From Aphrocallistes beatrix (lineage: Eukaryota > Porifera > Hexactinellida > Sceptrulophora > Aphrocallistidae), in contig OY725503.1 of the NCBI GenBank assembly GCA_963281255.1, positions 3,100,001 to 3,164,000 of the forward strand: 64,000 nucleotides of DNA. The letters are read 5' to 3'. Below the pieces are notes generated by a model, which worked only from the letters and a program-made list of their open reading frames with translations, did no database searches and was not told the DNA's origin. Made by a program: the position numbers and the translations under genes. Positions 43,828 through 54,599 of this stretch are shown here, one piece after another (the stretch's first letter is position 1; each line of letters opens with the position of its first letter).

Positions 43828-44309
43828 CTGTAACGAATTGATTGAAAAAACTGCCGGGCACAGAAAGCTGATTTTTGGCATGTGGGAGTCTTTTGGCTAT
43901 GGCTCCAGTAAGTTCTGAGCTCAGAGCAAAACGTCGACTCATCATGGAATTAGGACGTCATTGTAACTTTTTTAAAAGTTAAGCAATACAGTTATTCGAG
44001 CATAACTCAGCCATTATAGGGGATATAAGGCTGAAATTTTAATAGAATGTGTATATTAATATACCTCACATATGATGAAATCATCAATCATCAAAAAATG
44101 TTGACTCATCACTTTGTTATGACGTCATCATTACTCATCAAAATTTTGTGATTTTTCGTGCGATATCGATTATACCAGTAGGACAGACGTATTTAGAGAT
44201 GTTATTTCCCTTATAATTAATCATTGTGATTCCAGGTGCCCAAAGGCCGCCTCCGGCGGACACAAAGTGTCCGCCAGCCGCGCAGCGCAAGCAAGCGAAG
44301 CGCGCTTGT
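43828..44309 (+). mobile_element. Core repeat split from its TA tract by an F1 insertion
   Basis: It runs from CTGTAACGAATTG to GCGCTTGT (44309), with its first bases duplicated left of the F1 element. The second TGACGTCA (near 44120) and the perfect 3' hairpin are retained. Confidence 0.85.
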
Positions 44310-44391
44310 ATATATATACAGTATATATGTATGTGATTTTTCCAGCGATATCGATTATAACCGTCGGACAGACGTATTTAGAGTGTTTATG

Positions 44392-44426
<35 letters not shown>

Positions 44427-44429
44427 ATA
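44310..44429 (+). repeat. Core fragment and TA microsatellite
   Basis: About 55 bases of internal core (GATATCGATTATAACCGTCG) between two TA tracts. A duplicated scrap. Confidence 0.55.
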
Positions 44430-44913
44430 CAGTACCTGGACAAAAGTATTCGACCACCACAGAAACCTCCATACAAATACGTAGTATTAAAGTGGGTATA
44501 TTCATAAAGGAATATATATTCAAACCGTTAGGAATACTCTGTTTTTCATTTCAAATTCGTAAACTACACTTTCTAATTACTCATAATTGATAGCCTCAAC
44601 TCAATTACTAACTCCCAAGTTAATAAATATCAATATTTGATACTTGATACTACTTATCCCAAGTTCGCAGCCATTATATCTGATGGCGATTAATGACACA
44701 AAGTGGCAGAGGTTGATAATTTTCTACATAAGAATAAGTATTTGAGTTGAGACTCTGAATTACGAGTAATTAGAATGTGTAGATTACGAATTTGAAATAA
44801 AAAATAGAGTATTTTCTACTGTTTGAGGACATGTTCCTTTTTTGAATAGTTCCAATTTAATACTATTTGTATGGAAGTTTTCGTGGTGGTTGAATACTTT
44901 TGTCCGGGTAGTG
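44430..44913. mobile_element. Tc1-type MITE, complete
   Basis: Its ends are CAGTACCTGGACAAAAGTAT and ATACTTTTGTCCGGGTAGTG, flanked by TA. Inverted arms extend inward (ACCTCCATACAAATA / TATTTGTATGGAAG). Ends of this type belong to Tc1-like transposons. Non-coding. Confidence 0.85.
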
Positions 44914-44925
44914 TATATATGTCTG

Positions 44926-44988
<63 letters not shown>

Positions 44989-45190
44989 ATAAACAATTGA
45001 TTGAAGAAACTCCCTGGCACAGAAGGTTGATTTTTGGCATGTTGGAGTGTTTTGACTAAGGATCCACTAAGTTCTGACCTCAGACAAGAACTATAATTAC
45101 AACCATTTTAGGTGATAGCAGGCTGAAATTTTAATAGACTGTGTATATCAATATTTTAAACATATTATGATACAATTATCATTATTTACT
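44914..45190 (+). mobile_element. TA microsatellite and start-proximal core fragment
   Basis: About 70 bases of (TA)n lead into AACAATTGATTGAAGAAACT (44992), and the core breaks off near 45190 after a deletion that removes its first TGACGTCA. 45191-45690 shows no gene. Confidence 0.65.
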
Positions 45191-47269
45191 TCCACTGGGT
45201 CGGATATTTTTTAGTGGAACATGGGCCACATGAGTTATGAGTCTGCAAAAGTGAACCGTAGTCCATTCTGCTGTGAGGGATATTTCCAAAAATAAAAATA
45301 AAATCTCTTACTTTAGCTTTGTTCTCCTATTTAATAGCCTGAGTTAAATTCCCAAAATGGTGAAATTTGGATTTACTACATGTATGCATTTCGAAACCTA
45401 CGTATGTGATTTTCTAATTAACAAATATGCACAAACCCACCTGGAAATTAATTATCTTCGCATTCTCACAATTGGCTAGCCATGTTTAAGCTATTGTTTT
45501 ACACAAAATTTGGTTGCTTGAGGTGTACAGCTAGTGGCTATTTTGTTTCTGATGTAAATCCATTAAAATCCATTTAAAATTTCGTAGTAGGATGGAAGAA
45601 TGAATAATTTGTATATACACATATAGATTAAATTAATTCAATGCATTCTATACACTAAGGCAGCGGTTTTCAATCTAGAGGTAAGTAATTAGCTATAATA
45701 TATCTTAGGAAGGACATGGCCTACTTAATACACGGCCGTGTATGTCACCGAGAAGGCCTGACTAATAGAAGGTCAGTTTTAACACTTTTCAAAGTGTAAT
45801 TAGACCGATAAATCAAAAACTGTATACGATAGACCTTGGGAAAGTATTATTACCATATTCAAACATCATAGCAAGGTATGCAATTCAGCTGTCAAAAGTT
45901 GATATATCATCATGTGATTGCGGAATAGGCTCTTTCAGAGCGAAAATTCTAACGTTCTAGCTCATTTTAAACATCGTTATCTGCATTTCTAATGCTTTTT
46001 ATTGGACTACAATTAATCAAAAAAATCTGAAAATATTAATTGGAATGTCTATGCATTCTTCAGTTGGCATGGAAACTTAAAATTCAATGTTTAAGCGTTA
46101 ACTCAAAAGTATAGATCGTAGACACTAAGAAATCATATGATTCAAACCACAAGTTAGCACTTAATACATGTTAATAATACTGTTTACGTGTTTATTTTCA
46201 ATATTCTCTGAGCTATCTAGGATTTTATAACGATCTATAGACAAGTAATAAGATGTGACAAAATCCTAGATAACTGAAAGAATACTGGATATAAAAAAGT
46301 TAACAGTATTATTATCATATAAGAAGCACTAGCTTTTTCTTTCCTAGTGTCGACGATCTACCTTTTGAGTTATGGCTTAAACATTCAATTTATTGTTCCG
46401 TTGGTACATATATTGCCTCACAGTAACTTGTGGATTTTGGGCTAGGGCTGCGGTAAAAGATGGTTTCTAATACATAAGAAGCCTTAAATCATTAACCACG
46501 TACAAAAGAGCTTAGAAATGTATTACCAGCATATATAAATATGGTCAAATTATCCATATCCGTTGTTAAAATTTAGATTAGTCATCATATGATTGCGCAA
46601 CAGGGTAAATTTATAACAAATTTAGTGATTTTAGAGGCCTTTTAGGGACACTTCTAAGTGTTTTAAATATAATGTTTTCGTATAAAACTGAGCTGTGAAT
46701 GAGTTGATGCGAAAAATTTGGAATTTTTTAATGGAATGTTGCTAATAACTTTATGAATTTGGTTCCGATTTGAAATCTTAACATACCAACGTGTAGAGGA
46801 GGTCTGGGCGTTTGTGTTGTTAAATTTTTCACTGGTTTGGCTCGAACACGAGTGTTTGTTATCTTAGCGGCGGATCCGAAAAGTATTCGTACTAAATCAA
46901 AGATAATTATACCCGTGGAAGGAAGAGAGTAATGATGTATTTCAATTTTAAGTTTAAATTTTTAAATTTTCACAAAATGAGTCAGTAGTGACAGATCAAA
47001 TTTAGGTCTCAGTTTTGGTTACTATCTCATGAAATATTTAGGATACAAACTTTTCCTTTAAACTATGTTTATTTCAGCTTGGTGTATTTTGTGTTTCAAA
47101 TTTCAAATTAAAATATTAATCTTTGAACGAATTATTAATATTTGAATTTTACATTATATGTAATAATGTGATATCACCGGAGTTGTATATATCAGTAATA
47201 TCTTCTTTTAATCACACCAGATCATATTTTGATTATTCGTGTCCAGCACTAAATTTCCAGCCATTTGAT

Positions 47270-47840
47270 ATATATGTCATGGGGGAACTTCAAATCTGGG
47301 GGAATTTGAAGTTCCTCCAGGGGAAATTCAAATTGGAGTTTCCCCTGGGGGAAATTTCAATTGGAGTTTCCCCAAGTGGAATTTTAAATTCCACTAGTGG
47401 GAACTCCAATTGGAATTTGCCCTGGGGGAATTTAAAATTCTAAAGACTAGATTTTGTCGTACAAAAAATTGGAGTTTCCCCTGGTGGAAATTTAAATTCC
47501 CCTAGTGGGAACTCCAATTTGAATTTGCCCTGGGGGAATTTAAAATTCTCAAATTGGAGTTTCCACTGGGGGGAATTTCAATTGGAGTTTCCCCTAGTGG
47601 AAATTTAAATTCCCCTAGTGGAAACTCCAATTTTTTGTACAACTAAATCTAGTCTTTAGAATTTTAAATTCCCCCAGGGCAAATTCAAATTGGAGTTCCT
47701 ACTAGGGGAATTTAAAATTCCACTAGGGGAAACTCCAATTGAAATTCCCCCCAGTGGAAACTCCAATTTGAATTCCCCCTGGGGGAACTTCTAATTCCCC
47801 CAGATTTGAAGTTCCCCCATGACATATATATTGACCATAT
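47270..47840. repeat. Modular C/G-run foldback, about 550 bp
   Basis: Nearly symmetric about 47550. It consists almost wholly of alternating modules AATTGGAGTTTCCCC, CTGGGGGAATTT and AAATTCCCCTAGTGG in both orientations. The ends are ATGTCATGGGGGAACTTC and GAAGTTCCCCCATGACAT. An ORF across it is an artefact of the repeats. Confidence 0.8.
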
Positions 47841-48558
47841 TTGGAGAAATTTTTAGTTGGCCGTTCCTCGCAACGGCCAGGATTGAAAAATTCCGATCTC
47901 TAAATTTTGGAGAAACCATATCGAGTGACCTCTTGTTCTTCTCGGCTAGGTTCAGCGAGTACGAATATGCTAATTAGAACGCTCTAATATATCATATGTG
48001 GAATACATGAAGGTTTTGTGGTATGCCATAGTGGCAGGTATAGTTGAATGTGGTAAAATGACTGGAAATTTAGTGCTGGACACGAACTAAACAATCAAAA
48101 TATGATCTGGTGTGATTAAGTGAAGATATTAACTCCGGTGATATCACATTATTACATATAATGTAAAATTCAAATATTGATAATTCGTTCAAAGATTAAT
48201 ATTTTAATTTGAAATTTGAAACAGAAAATACACCAAGGCTGAAATAAACATATTTTAAAGGAAAAGTTTGTATCCTAAATATTTCATGAGATAACAACCA
48301 AAAACTGAGACCTAAATTTGATCTGTCACTACTAACTCATTTTGCGAAAATTTAAAAATTTAAACTTAAAAATGAAATACATCATAACTCTCTTCCTTCC
48401 ATGGGTATAATTATCTTTGATTTAGGACGAATACTTTTCGAGTTATAAGCGATTAAGTGTGACTTCGAATCCGCCGCTAAGATAACAAACACTCGTGTTC
48501 GAGCCAAACCAGTGAAAAATTGAACCGACCACAATTTCACCAAATTTTAACTTATTAG

Positions 48559-48880
48559 TAGGGGTGTACCGGATATGAACCACTATCCGGCCGGATAGTG
48601 GTTCCAATTGTGATTGTGTATGAATTAAACATTAACTACAAAAAGGATAGAAACAGAAGCAATTTATTCAATTAACTACAATTTAATTCTAAAGCTATTA
48701 TCAATCCATAAATCTAATCTAATCTATAACCTATTCCAATCTACTATATTAAAACTCTAAATGCTAGCTAATAATTGTATTTCAGTAAGGAAATATTCTT
48801 TTGTATGAATATTAATCTCTCACCATTTTCTGGTAGTAGCCTACGCCGGAGTAGAAAATCTCTAAACCGGTACACCTCTA
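48559..48880. mobile_element. hAT-type MITE with 8-bp TSD
   Basis: Its ends are TAGGGGTGTACCGG and CCGGTACACCTCTA. CTTATTAG is duplicated at 48551-48558 and 48881-48888. The sister arm near 46810 lacks the insertion. Non-coding. Confidence 0.9.
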
Positions 48881-50178
48881 CTTATTAGCTTCAAAATTTA
48901 ACAACACAAACGTCCAGACCTCCTCTACACGTTGGTATGATTAGATTTCAAATCGGATCCAAATTCATAAAGTTATTAGCATTTAAGTGCGATACGGCGA
49001 ATCCGCTGCTAAAGTAACACCCATGTAGCTCTTGCGGTTTATAAAGATATGACCCCAACTGACTCCATAGCAACACTGGAATGTAGCAACATTCCATGAA
49101 AAACATTTATAAGTGCCTTAAACGGCCTCTGAATATCACTAAATTTTCACAATTATAACCTGTTGTGCAATCATATGATGACTATCTAAATTCTAACAAC
49201 GGACATGGATACTTTGACACCATATTTATATATGCTATTAATACATTCCAAAGCCTATTGTGCCCTGTTAATGATTTAAGGCATCTCATGTATTCGTTCA
49301 ATCATCTTCTACCGCATCCCTAGTTCAAAATCTGCAAGTTTCTGTGAGACCTTATATGTAGTTGGCTATGTATTTTCAAATCTTTTGGATTTAGGCCATC
49401 CTATTGTTGTCCAATTAAAAAAATCAAGCATTAGAAATGCAGTTAACGATGTTTAAAATGAACTAGAACAGCAGCATTTTTCGCTCTAAAAAGAGCCCAT
49501 TGCGGAATCACATGATGACATCACCTTTTTGACTGCTGAATTGCATACCTTGCTATGATGTTTGTATATTGTAATAATACATTTCCAAGGACTATCGTAT
49601 ACAGTTTTTGATTTATTGGTCTAATTACACTTGAAATGTGTTAAAACTGCCCTTCTACTTTTCAGGCCTTCTCGGTGACAGACACGACCGTGTAACTGGT
49701 GGTCCAAAAAAAAGGAAACCAATTTTTAAATTCCTATAGCCCAGCTATTTTTTGTCCAACTCAATGAAACTCTGTAATTATAAACTTCTAACAATCTACT
49801 AAAAGTATTCAAAGCATAATCATTCTAATGTAAGGAGATAAGTGGTGATTTATAAGATGTACTCCATATGCTCTCCGTTCACCTCGATACATTTTTTGAT
49901 CCTGAGAGTGAAGTTCTGCATGACAGCTTTCAAAACAGGCCCCTTAATTGCATTTATCTCGTCTTTGATCTTATCTTTCAGCTGGTTTAGGTCTCTCGGC
50001 TTCTCTTCATATACTTCGTTCTTGAGATAACCCCACAGATAGTAATCTGGGGGACTAACGTCTGGAGAATGGGGTGGCCACTCAATTTGACATCGTTTGC
50101 TAACAATTCTCTTCTTGAAGTGCTGCTTCTGCCATTCAATGCTGATATTGGCAGAATGGGGCGTTGCACCATCCTACT

Positions 50179-50566
50179 CAGGCTTTCATCCAGTCGTACT
50201 GGGCGCGCCTAGAGGCGCGTATTTGATCCTATGGATCATAATTAGGCGTATGATTTTTGGGGCTAGGCGCGTGGCATTACATACAGTCGACTCCGCTTAA
50301 TAGGGCCACATCGGTCAGAGGACATTTTGCCCCGATTAAGCGGAGAATCCTATTAACCGAAAATATTTTGTATTAGCTTCTATGTGTGAGAGCTATTCCG
50401 GTCCTGCCAAAAGTGGCCCGATTAAGCGGCTGACCCGATTAAATAGTGGCCCTATTAAGCGGAGTCGACTGTATATAAAAATGCTATATAAAAATGAGTC
50501 TAGGCGCGTAGAAAAATGGTGACGTCCATTTAGGCGTATGACTTTGGAAAGCTGGATGAAACCCTG
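50179..50566. mobile_element. hAT-type MITE nested in mariner
   Basis: Its ends are CAGGCTTTCATCCAG and CTGGATGAAACCCTG. The flanks ATCCTACT and GTCCTACT agree in 7 of 8 bases. The interior has GGCGCG words and a pogo-A insertion. Non-coding. Confidence 0.75.
50284..50471. mobile_element. pogo-A MITE, innermost of the nest
   Basis: Complete CAGTCGACTCCG / CGGAGTCGACTG pair with TA on both sides, inside the hAT MITE. It is 188 bp, the same length as the copies at 1791 and 41035. Confidence 0.9.
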
Positions 50567-50917
50567 GTCCTACTGCAACCATTGTCTGCTGGAAGCACTG
50601 ACTTCTTATTTAAGTTTTTATCAATGCCTGCATTTTGAAACTTCTTCATCATCTTGAATATGGCTTGGTTGGAGGTAGTTCCGTCCCAAAACATGTAAAA
50701 AGTTATGTTGCATTTTCGCAAACGACTTTGTCTCTAAATATTTCTGAACACACCATACTCGCTCTCGAGTTGTCCACTGCCTTGTTTTTGGCATATCAAA
50801 GGTATTGACTAACATATCTTAAAATGTAATTGCGTTATAATTAAAACTGTGACCAAAATGGTCCAAAACAGAAATGGGTTTCCATTTTTTTGAACCACCC
50901 TGTATTAAGTAGGCCAT

Positions 50918-51362
50918 AGGTAGGGCTATAGCGTGGGGATAATTGGGTATATATTCCTAATGTCGGGGAATGGCGTGGGAAAAGGTGCAGCGCCATGTAG
51001 GAATTCCAACTTGTCGCAAAAAAGTTGGAATAATGTCATGAAATATTCTTAATTAGCCCTGTGCCAAGTAAGAATTCCTACTAGGCTCAACAAAATTGGA
51101 ACAATACGTATCACATTCTGAAATATTCCTACTTAGCGCTGCGCAAAGTAAGAATTACACATTAACAAGTATTTATCAGCAATTTATTTAGTGATTACTA
51201 TGAGTATCGGTGTTGTATACATCGATTACCGTACGGGAGTGTATTTATTATAAAGTTCTTCATATAGAGCTTTGAATGAGTTGATGCGAAAAATTTGATT
51301 TTTCATGGAATGTTGCAACATTCCAGCGTTATTATGGATACGCATTAATAATAATAAAAATA
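50918..51362. other. No gene recognised
   Basis: AT-rich. The word AAGTAGGAATTC-like recurs loosely around 50990-51140 (short inverted words around AAAAAGTTGGAATAAT), and an F1-like scrap lies at 51270-51330. Confidence 0.4.
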
Positions 51363-51842
51363 ACAAGCGCGCTTCGCTTGCTTGCGCTGCGCGGCTGGCG
51401 GACACTTTGTGTCCCCGGAGGCACCGAAGCTAACATTGGTTAATTATGGTAGATAACATTTCTAAGTACATTTGTCTTATTGTTATAATCAATATTACTT
51501 GGAAAATCACCGAATTTGTCAATTTTAATTTTTTTTACAAATTTGTAATGATGACATCATAACAGAGTGATGAGTCATCATTTTTAATGAGAGTTGTATC
51601 ATCTTTGTGATATATTAATATACACATTCTATTAAAGTTTCAGCCTTCTATCACCTCAAATGGCTGAGTTATGGTCAAAAACTGAAATTTCTAATTATAA
51701 AAAAGGTGTCAATGACGTCATAATTTCATTATGAGTCGACATTTTCGTCTGAGGTCAGAACTTAGTGGAGTCATAGCCAAAAGACTTCCACATGCCAAAA
51801 ATCAGCTTTCTGTGCCTGGCAGTTTCTCAATCAATTCGTTAT
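51363..51842 (-). mobile_element. Inverted core repeat, full length
   Basis: It starts ACAAGCGCGCTTCGC with the hairpin GGCGGACACTTTGTGTCC and ends at the complement of the core start (51842). The distal site is altered to TGACATCA; one TGACGTCA is at about 51714. No leader is adjacent. Confidence 0.8.
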
Positions 51843-51857
51843 AGAGAAATATATATA

Positions 51858-52331
51858 CAGTACCCAGACGAAAGTATTCAACCACTATATAAACCTCCAT
51901 ACAAATAGTATTAAAGTGGCTCTATTCATAAAGGAATATGTACATAAACTGTAGGGAATATTCTATTTTTTTATCAAATTCGTAAACTACTACTCTAATT
52001 ACTCATAATTGATTGTCTCAACTTAAATACTAACTCCCAAGTTAATAAATATCAATATTTGATACTTGATGCTACTTGTACCAAGTCACAGCCATTATAG
52101 ATGATGGCGATTAGTGACATAAAGTGGTAGGTAGATAATTTTCTACATAAGAATAAGTAATTAAGTTGAGATGCTCAATTATGGGTAATTAGAATGTGTA
52201 GATGACGAATTTAAAATAAAAAATGGAGACATTTCTCCAGTTTGAGTATATGTTCCTTTTTTAATAGATCCAATTTAATACTATTTGTATGAAAGTTTTC
52301 GTGGTGGTCGAATACTTTTGTCCGGGTAGTG
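51858..52331. mobile_element. Tc1-type MITE
   Basis: Its ends are CAGTACCCAGACGAAAGTAT and ATACTTTTGTCCGGGTAGTG. It lies in the TA tract after the core and is a close relative of 44430-44913. Confidence 0.85.
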
Positions 52332-52341
52332 TATATATATA

Positions 52342-52532
52342 CAGTAGAACTCGGTTAGTACGTACTCGGGATACAACGTACTTCGGCTTAGTATGTAGTA
52401 CTCATTTCTCTGAACCAGAATTTATTTATTATATAGATTCCTATGCAATATCAACTATGTTAGTACGTACTTACGGATATTACGTATTTTTTTCCGCTTC
52501 CCGGAGGGGTACGTACTAACCGAGTTCTACTG
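52342..52532. mobile_element. pogo-D MITE
   Basis: Its ends are CAGTAGAACTCGGTTAGTAC and GTACTAACCGAGTTCTACTG with TA flanks. Short internal inverted GTACGTAC words are present. Ends of this form are typical of Tigger/pogo elements. Confidence 0.85.
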
Positions 52533-52559
52533 TATATCTTTTATATTAATACGCTAGGA

Positions 52560-52690
52560 TTTTTTTTTTTGTGTTTGTCCGAATTGATTGAAGAATTGGC
52601 ATGTCATAGAGATATGAAAATTGGCATGTAGTTGTCAAATGATATGACTACGGTTAAGTTCTAAGGGGATACAGACAATTCGTGACATTA
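52560..52690 (+). repeat. Strongly diverged core fragment
   Basis: CCGAATTGATTGAAGAATTGGCATGTCATAGA-type order matches the core start with many changes. It is older than the other copies. 52691-53394 has no recognised feature. Confidence 0.5.
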
Positions 52691-53544
52691 TCATTCTTGA
52701 TACAATAATTTCTCTTTAATTGCTTTCACATTGGTGAATTTGACACATGAAACTTTATAATTTCTCCATAATTGTCTGCTCCTAGTTGTCCATTATATAT
52801 TAAACTTTCGTATTTGTCTATACATACTGATCCTTATTTACAATAATTATATATCCTAAAACATAGTTTGTATATTACAATTCGTATTGTCTAATTTCTT
52901 TAATGAAGTGAACTGAGTTTAGTTAGCATTTCAATTGCCTTGTGGTCAAATATATTGTGCGATTCTTCCGAACTTGTTTGAACGAAGCTAGATTGATGTG
53001 GGAATATAATTGAATCACATTCCAAGTACACTGCGGTTTTGATCACTGTAGAATAGATTTGTGTGGTAATTACTTGTAATGGGAATTCGCATTCCAATTG
53101 CACTTCAATTTGACATCTTGATGCACGTGACTATGCGGTGGTCGAGTTACAAAACCTCAAATTCACATCGTACAGAATAAACCATGATCTAACCAAACAA
53201 ATTTACAGTATTAATCGGAGAATGCAGTCACTTCTGAGTATTTTATTTAGATAGTTATTACGTAGGTAGATAGTAGGTAGGCTAATATACAGATAATTCC
53301 TACTTTATTGAGAGGTATTTGAAGAATTTTAATTAGGTAATAAATTTGTGCATAGTAAATAATTTAATATATATATCTCTATAAACACAGTGGACCTGTC
53401 ACGAAAAAAATGGTCCGGGTTAAATTTTGTGTCATTTAATTACGTACACTGAAGTAGTCCTCTCCTCATAGGATGTAATGACATTACAATCACTCTAGGA
53501 GGTCTCTATTTATAGGGAGTCTATTAAATACATGCCAACTTCCC

Positions 53545-53740
53545 ATTTTTGACGGGACGTCCCGATTTTTGTATTCTTCTGTTGAGCTAATTTTCATGAA
53601 TGTCCGCTTTTATATGAAGTTTTATTCTGTCCACTTTTTTTGATTCTACAAGTATGTAAGTTTTACTATTGTGTCCCGCCATGTCCCGCAAACGCCCCGC
53701 TTTTATCATGGCTCAAGTTGGCATATTCATGTTAAAAAAA
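53545..53740. mobile_element. Short element with ATGCCAACTT ends
   Basis: CATGCCAACTTCCCATTTTTG on the left and TGGCTCAAGTTGGCATATTC on the right form inverted ends. The inside has GTCCCGC/GACGGGACGTCCCG words. A similar end is at 34386. Possibly hAT-like, but no TSD is clear. Confidence 0.5.
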
Positions 53741-53929
53741 ATGTATGTCGGTAGACCGATAGTGCAGCTGACTTGGCATGTGAGATATGAATATTGTAAT
53801 ACATCGGGATTACTAAATTTTTGAAAACTCAAATTTCGCAGCGTACGGAGATACATGCATACTACATATGGACGGATGTGGTACACCGTCCTTGCCATAG
53901 GGGCATCTCTCTGCAGAAACTGCACTAAA

Positions 53930-54065
53930 AAAGGTCCCTCGGACTAGATTTGGCAGCCAAAACTGGTCCCCCCGGACCAATTTTGGCGACCAAATCTGGT
54001 CCCCCGGACCAATTTGGTGACCACAACTGGTCCCCCGGACCAAGTTTGGCCCGGACCGGTTTTGG
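53930..54065. repeat. Tandem GGTCCCCCGGACC units
   Basis: Five or so imperfect units built on TGGTCCCCCGGACCAATTTTG, each with the palindrome GGTCC-CCC-GGACC. The same unit occurs near 8990 in the 8349-9286 element. The long ORF across it is repeat-driven. Confidence 0.6.
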
Positions 54066-54360
54066 CCTGACAGACCACCATTAATTAATCGGTATCTAAA
54101 TGATCTAAAACCCTGACTTTTAGTGCAGCCTCTATAGGGAGATACCCTTATGATATGGACGGTGTTCCAAGATCTCAATGAATATTATAAGTTATTCACC
54201 ATAGAGAATCCAAATTCCGGAATTTTTATCTACGTATAATAAGGATATTTTTCGAGATATCAACATTTGTAAATATGCATACTTTCAGTGAGATATTAAT
54301 CAAGGAACTATCAGGAACGTCCTTTAAGCGTATGATTCTGTGTGAGAATATGTTGAGGAG

Positions 54361-54458
54361 CAGGGGCATAGCCAGTGAATCCGATCCGGGCCTGCAGCAG
54401 CCTAAAATGACAAATATGCCCTGGCCGGTCTACCGGCAGGCATTTGGCTATGCCCTTG
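54361..54458. mobile_element. Very small hAT-type MITE (98 bp)
   Basis: Its ends are CAGGGGCATAGCCA and TGGCTATGCCCTTG. The 8-bp TTGAGGAG is exactly duplicated at 54353-54360 and 54459-54466. Non-coding. Confidence 0.85.
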
Positions 54459-54599
54459 TTGAGGAGCGCAAATATTTGGAATATTCCTCGATTTCCACCA
54501 TACCATAACGATATAATACGGTCTAGGCGTATGGAAATTTAAGGGATTGAAATTAGGTGCGTATCTCTGGAGAGCTGTATAATATCCTGAATCATTAAC

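Larger units (their letters stand above)
46735..49020. mobile_element. Palindrome related to S, nested in F1
   Basis: Arms 46760-47270 and 48050-49010 are inverted near-copies (CCAACGTGTAGAGGAGGTCTG and complement). The S-like phrase CAGCACTAAATTTCCAG is present near 47242 and inverted near 48063. The centre is the C/G-run foldback at 47270-47840. The right arm carries a hAT MITE. Confidence 0.7.
46410..49371. mobile_element. F1 element with nested palindrome
   Basis: The left arm (CAGTAACTTGTGGATTTTGG near 46430) has lost its outermost end; the right terminus TAGTTGGCTATG is at 49371. The following TATTTTC matches the uninterrupted sister-arm sequence near 46047, as expected for a 7-bp duplication. 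A further palindrome occupies about 46735-49020. Confidence 0.65.
49696..50902 (-). mobile_element. Mariner transposon with decayed transposase
   Basis: Left end CTGGTGGTCCAAAAAAAAGG and right end CCATTTTTTTGAACCACCCTG, inserted at TA in the T right arm (the left arm near 45735 is the empty site). On the minus strand a transposase begins MPKTRQWTTRERVWCVQKYL near 50790, and C-terminal parts resembling the mariner tail (WPPHSPD region, then WGYLK-like) are found at 49900-50100. It is split by a hAT MITE and has further frame breaks. Inactive. Confidence 0.8.
45715..50917. mobile_element. T palindrome, outer shell of a deep nest
   Basis: Left end GGCCTACTTAATACACGG (from about 45718) and right end TTAAGTAGGCC (to about 50915) are inverted. 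Arms match between 45718-46390 and 49372-49692. The right arm holds an F1-related element (46410-49371) and a mariner (49696-50902). An inner hairpin centre lies near 46230. Its own target duplication is not clear. Non-coding. Confidence 0.7.

Noticed and set aside
47123-47443. 106-residue open frame across the C/G-run foldback
   Set aside because: It is produced by repeated modules and disappears outside them; no domain or codon bias.
53813-54178. 121-residue frame with repeated LVRG/GPGDQ phrases
   Set aside because: Generated by the tandem GGTCCCCCGGACC repeat.
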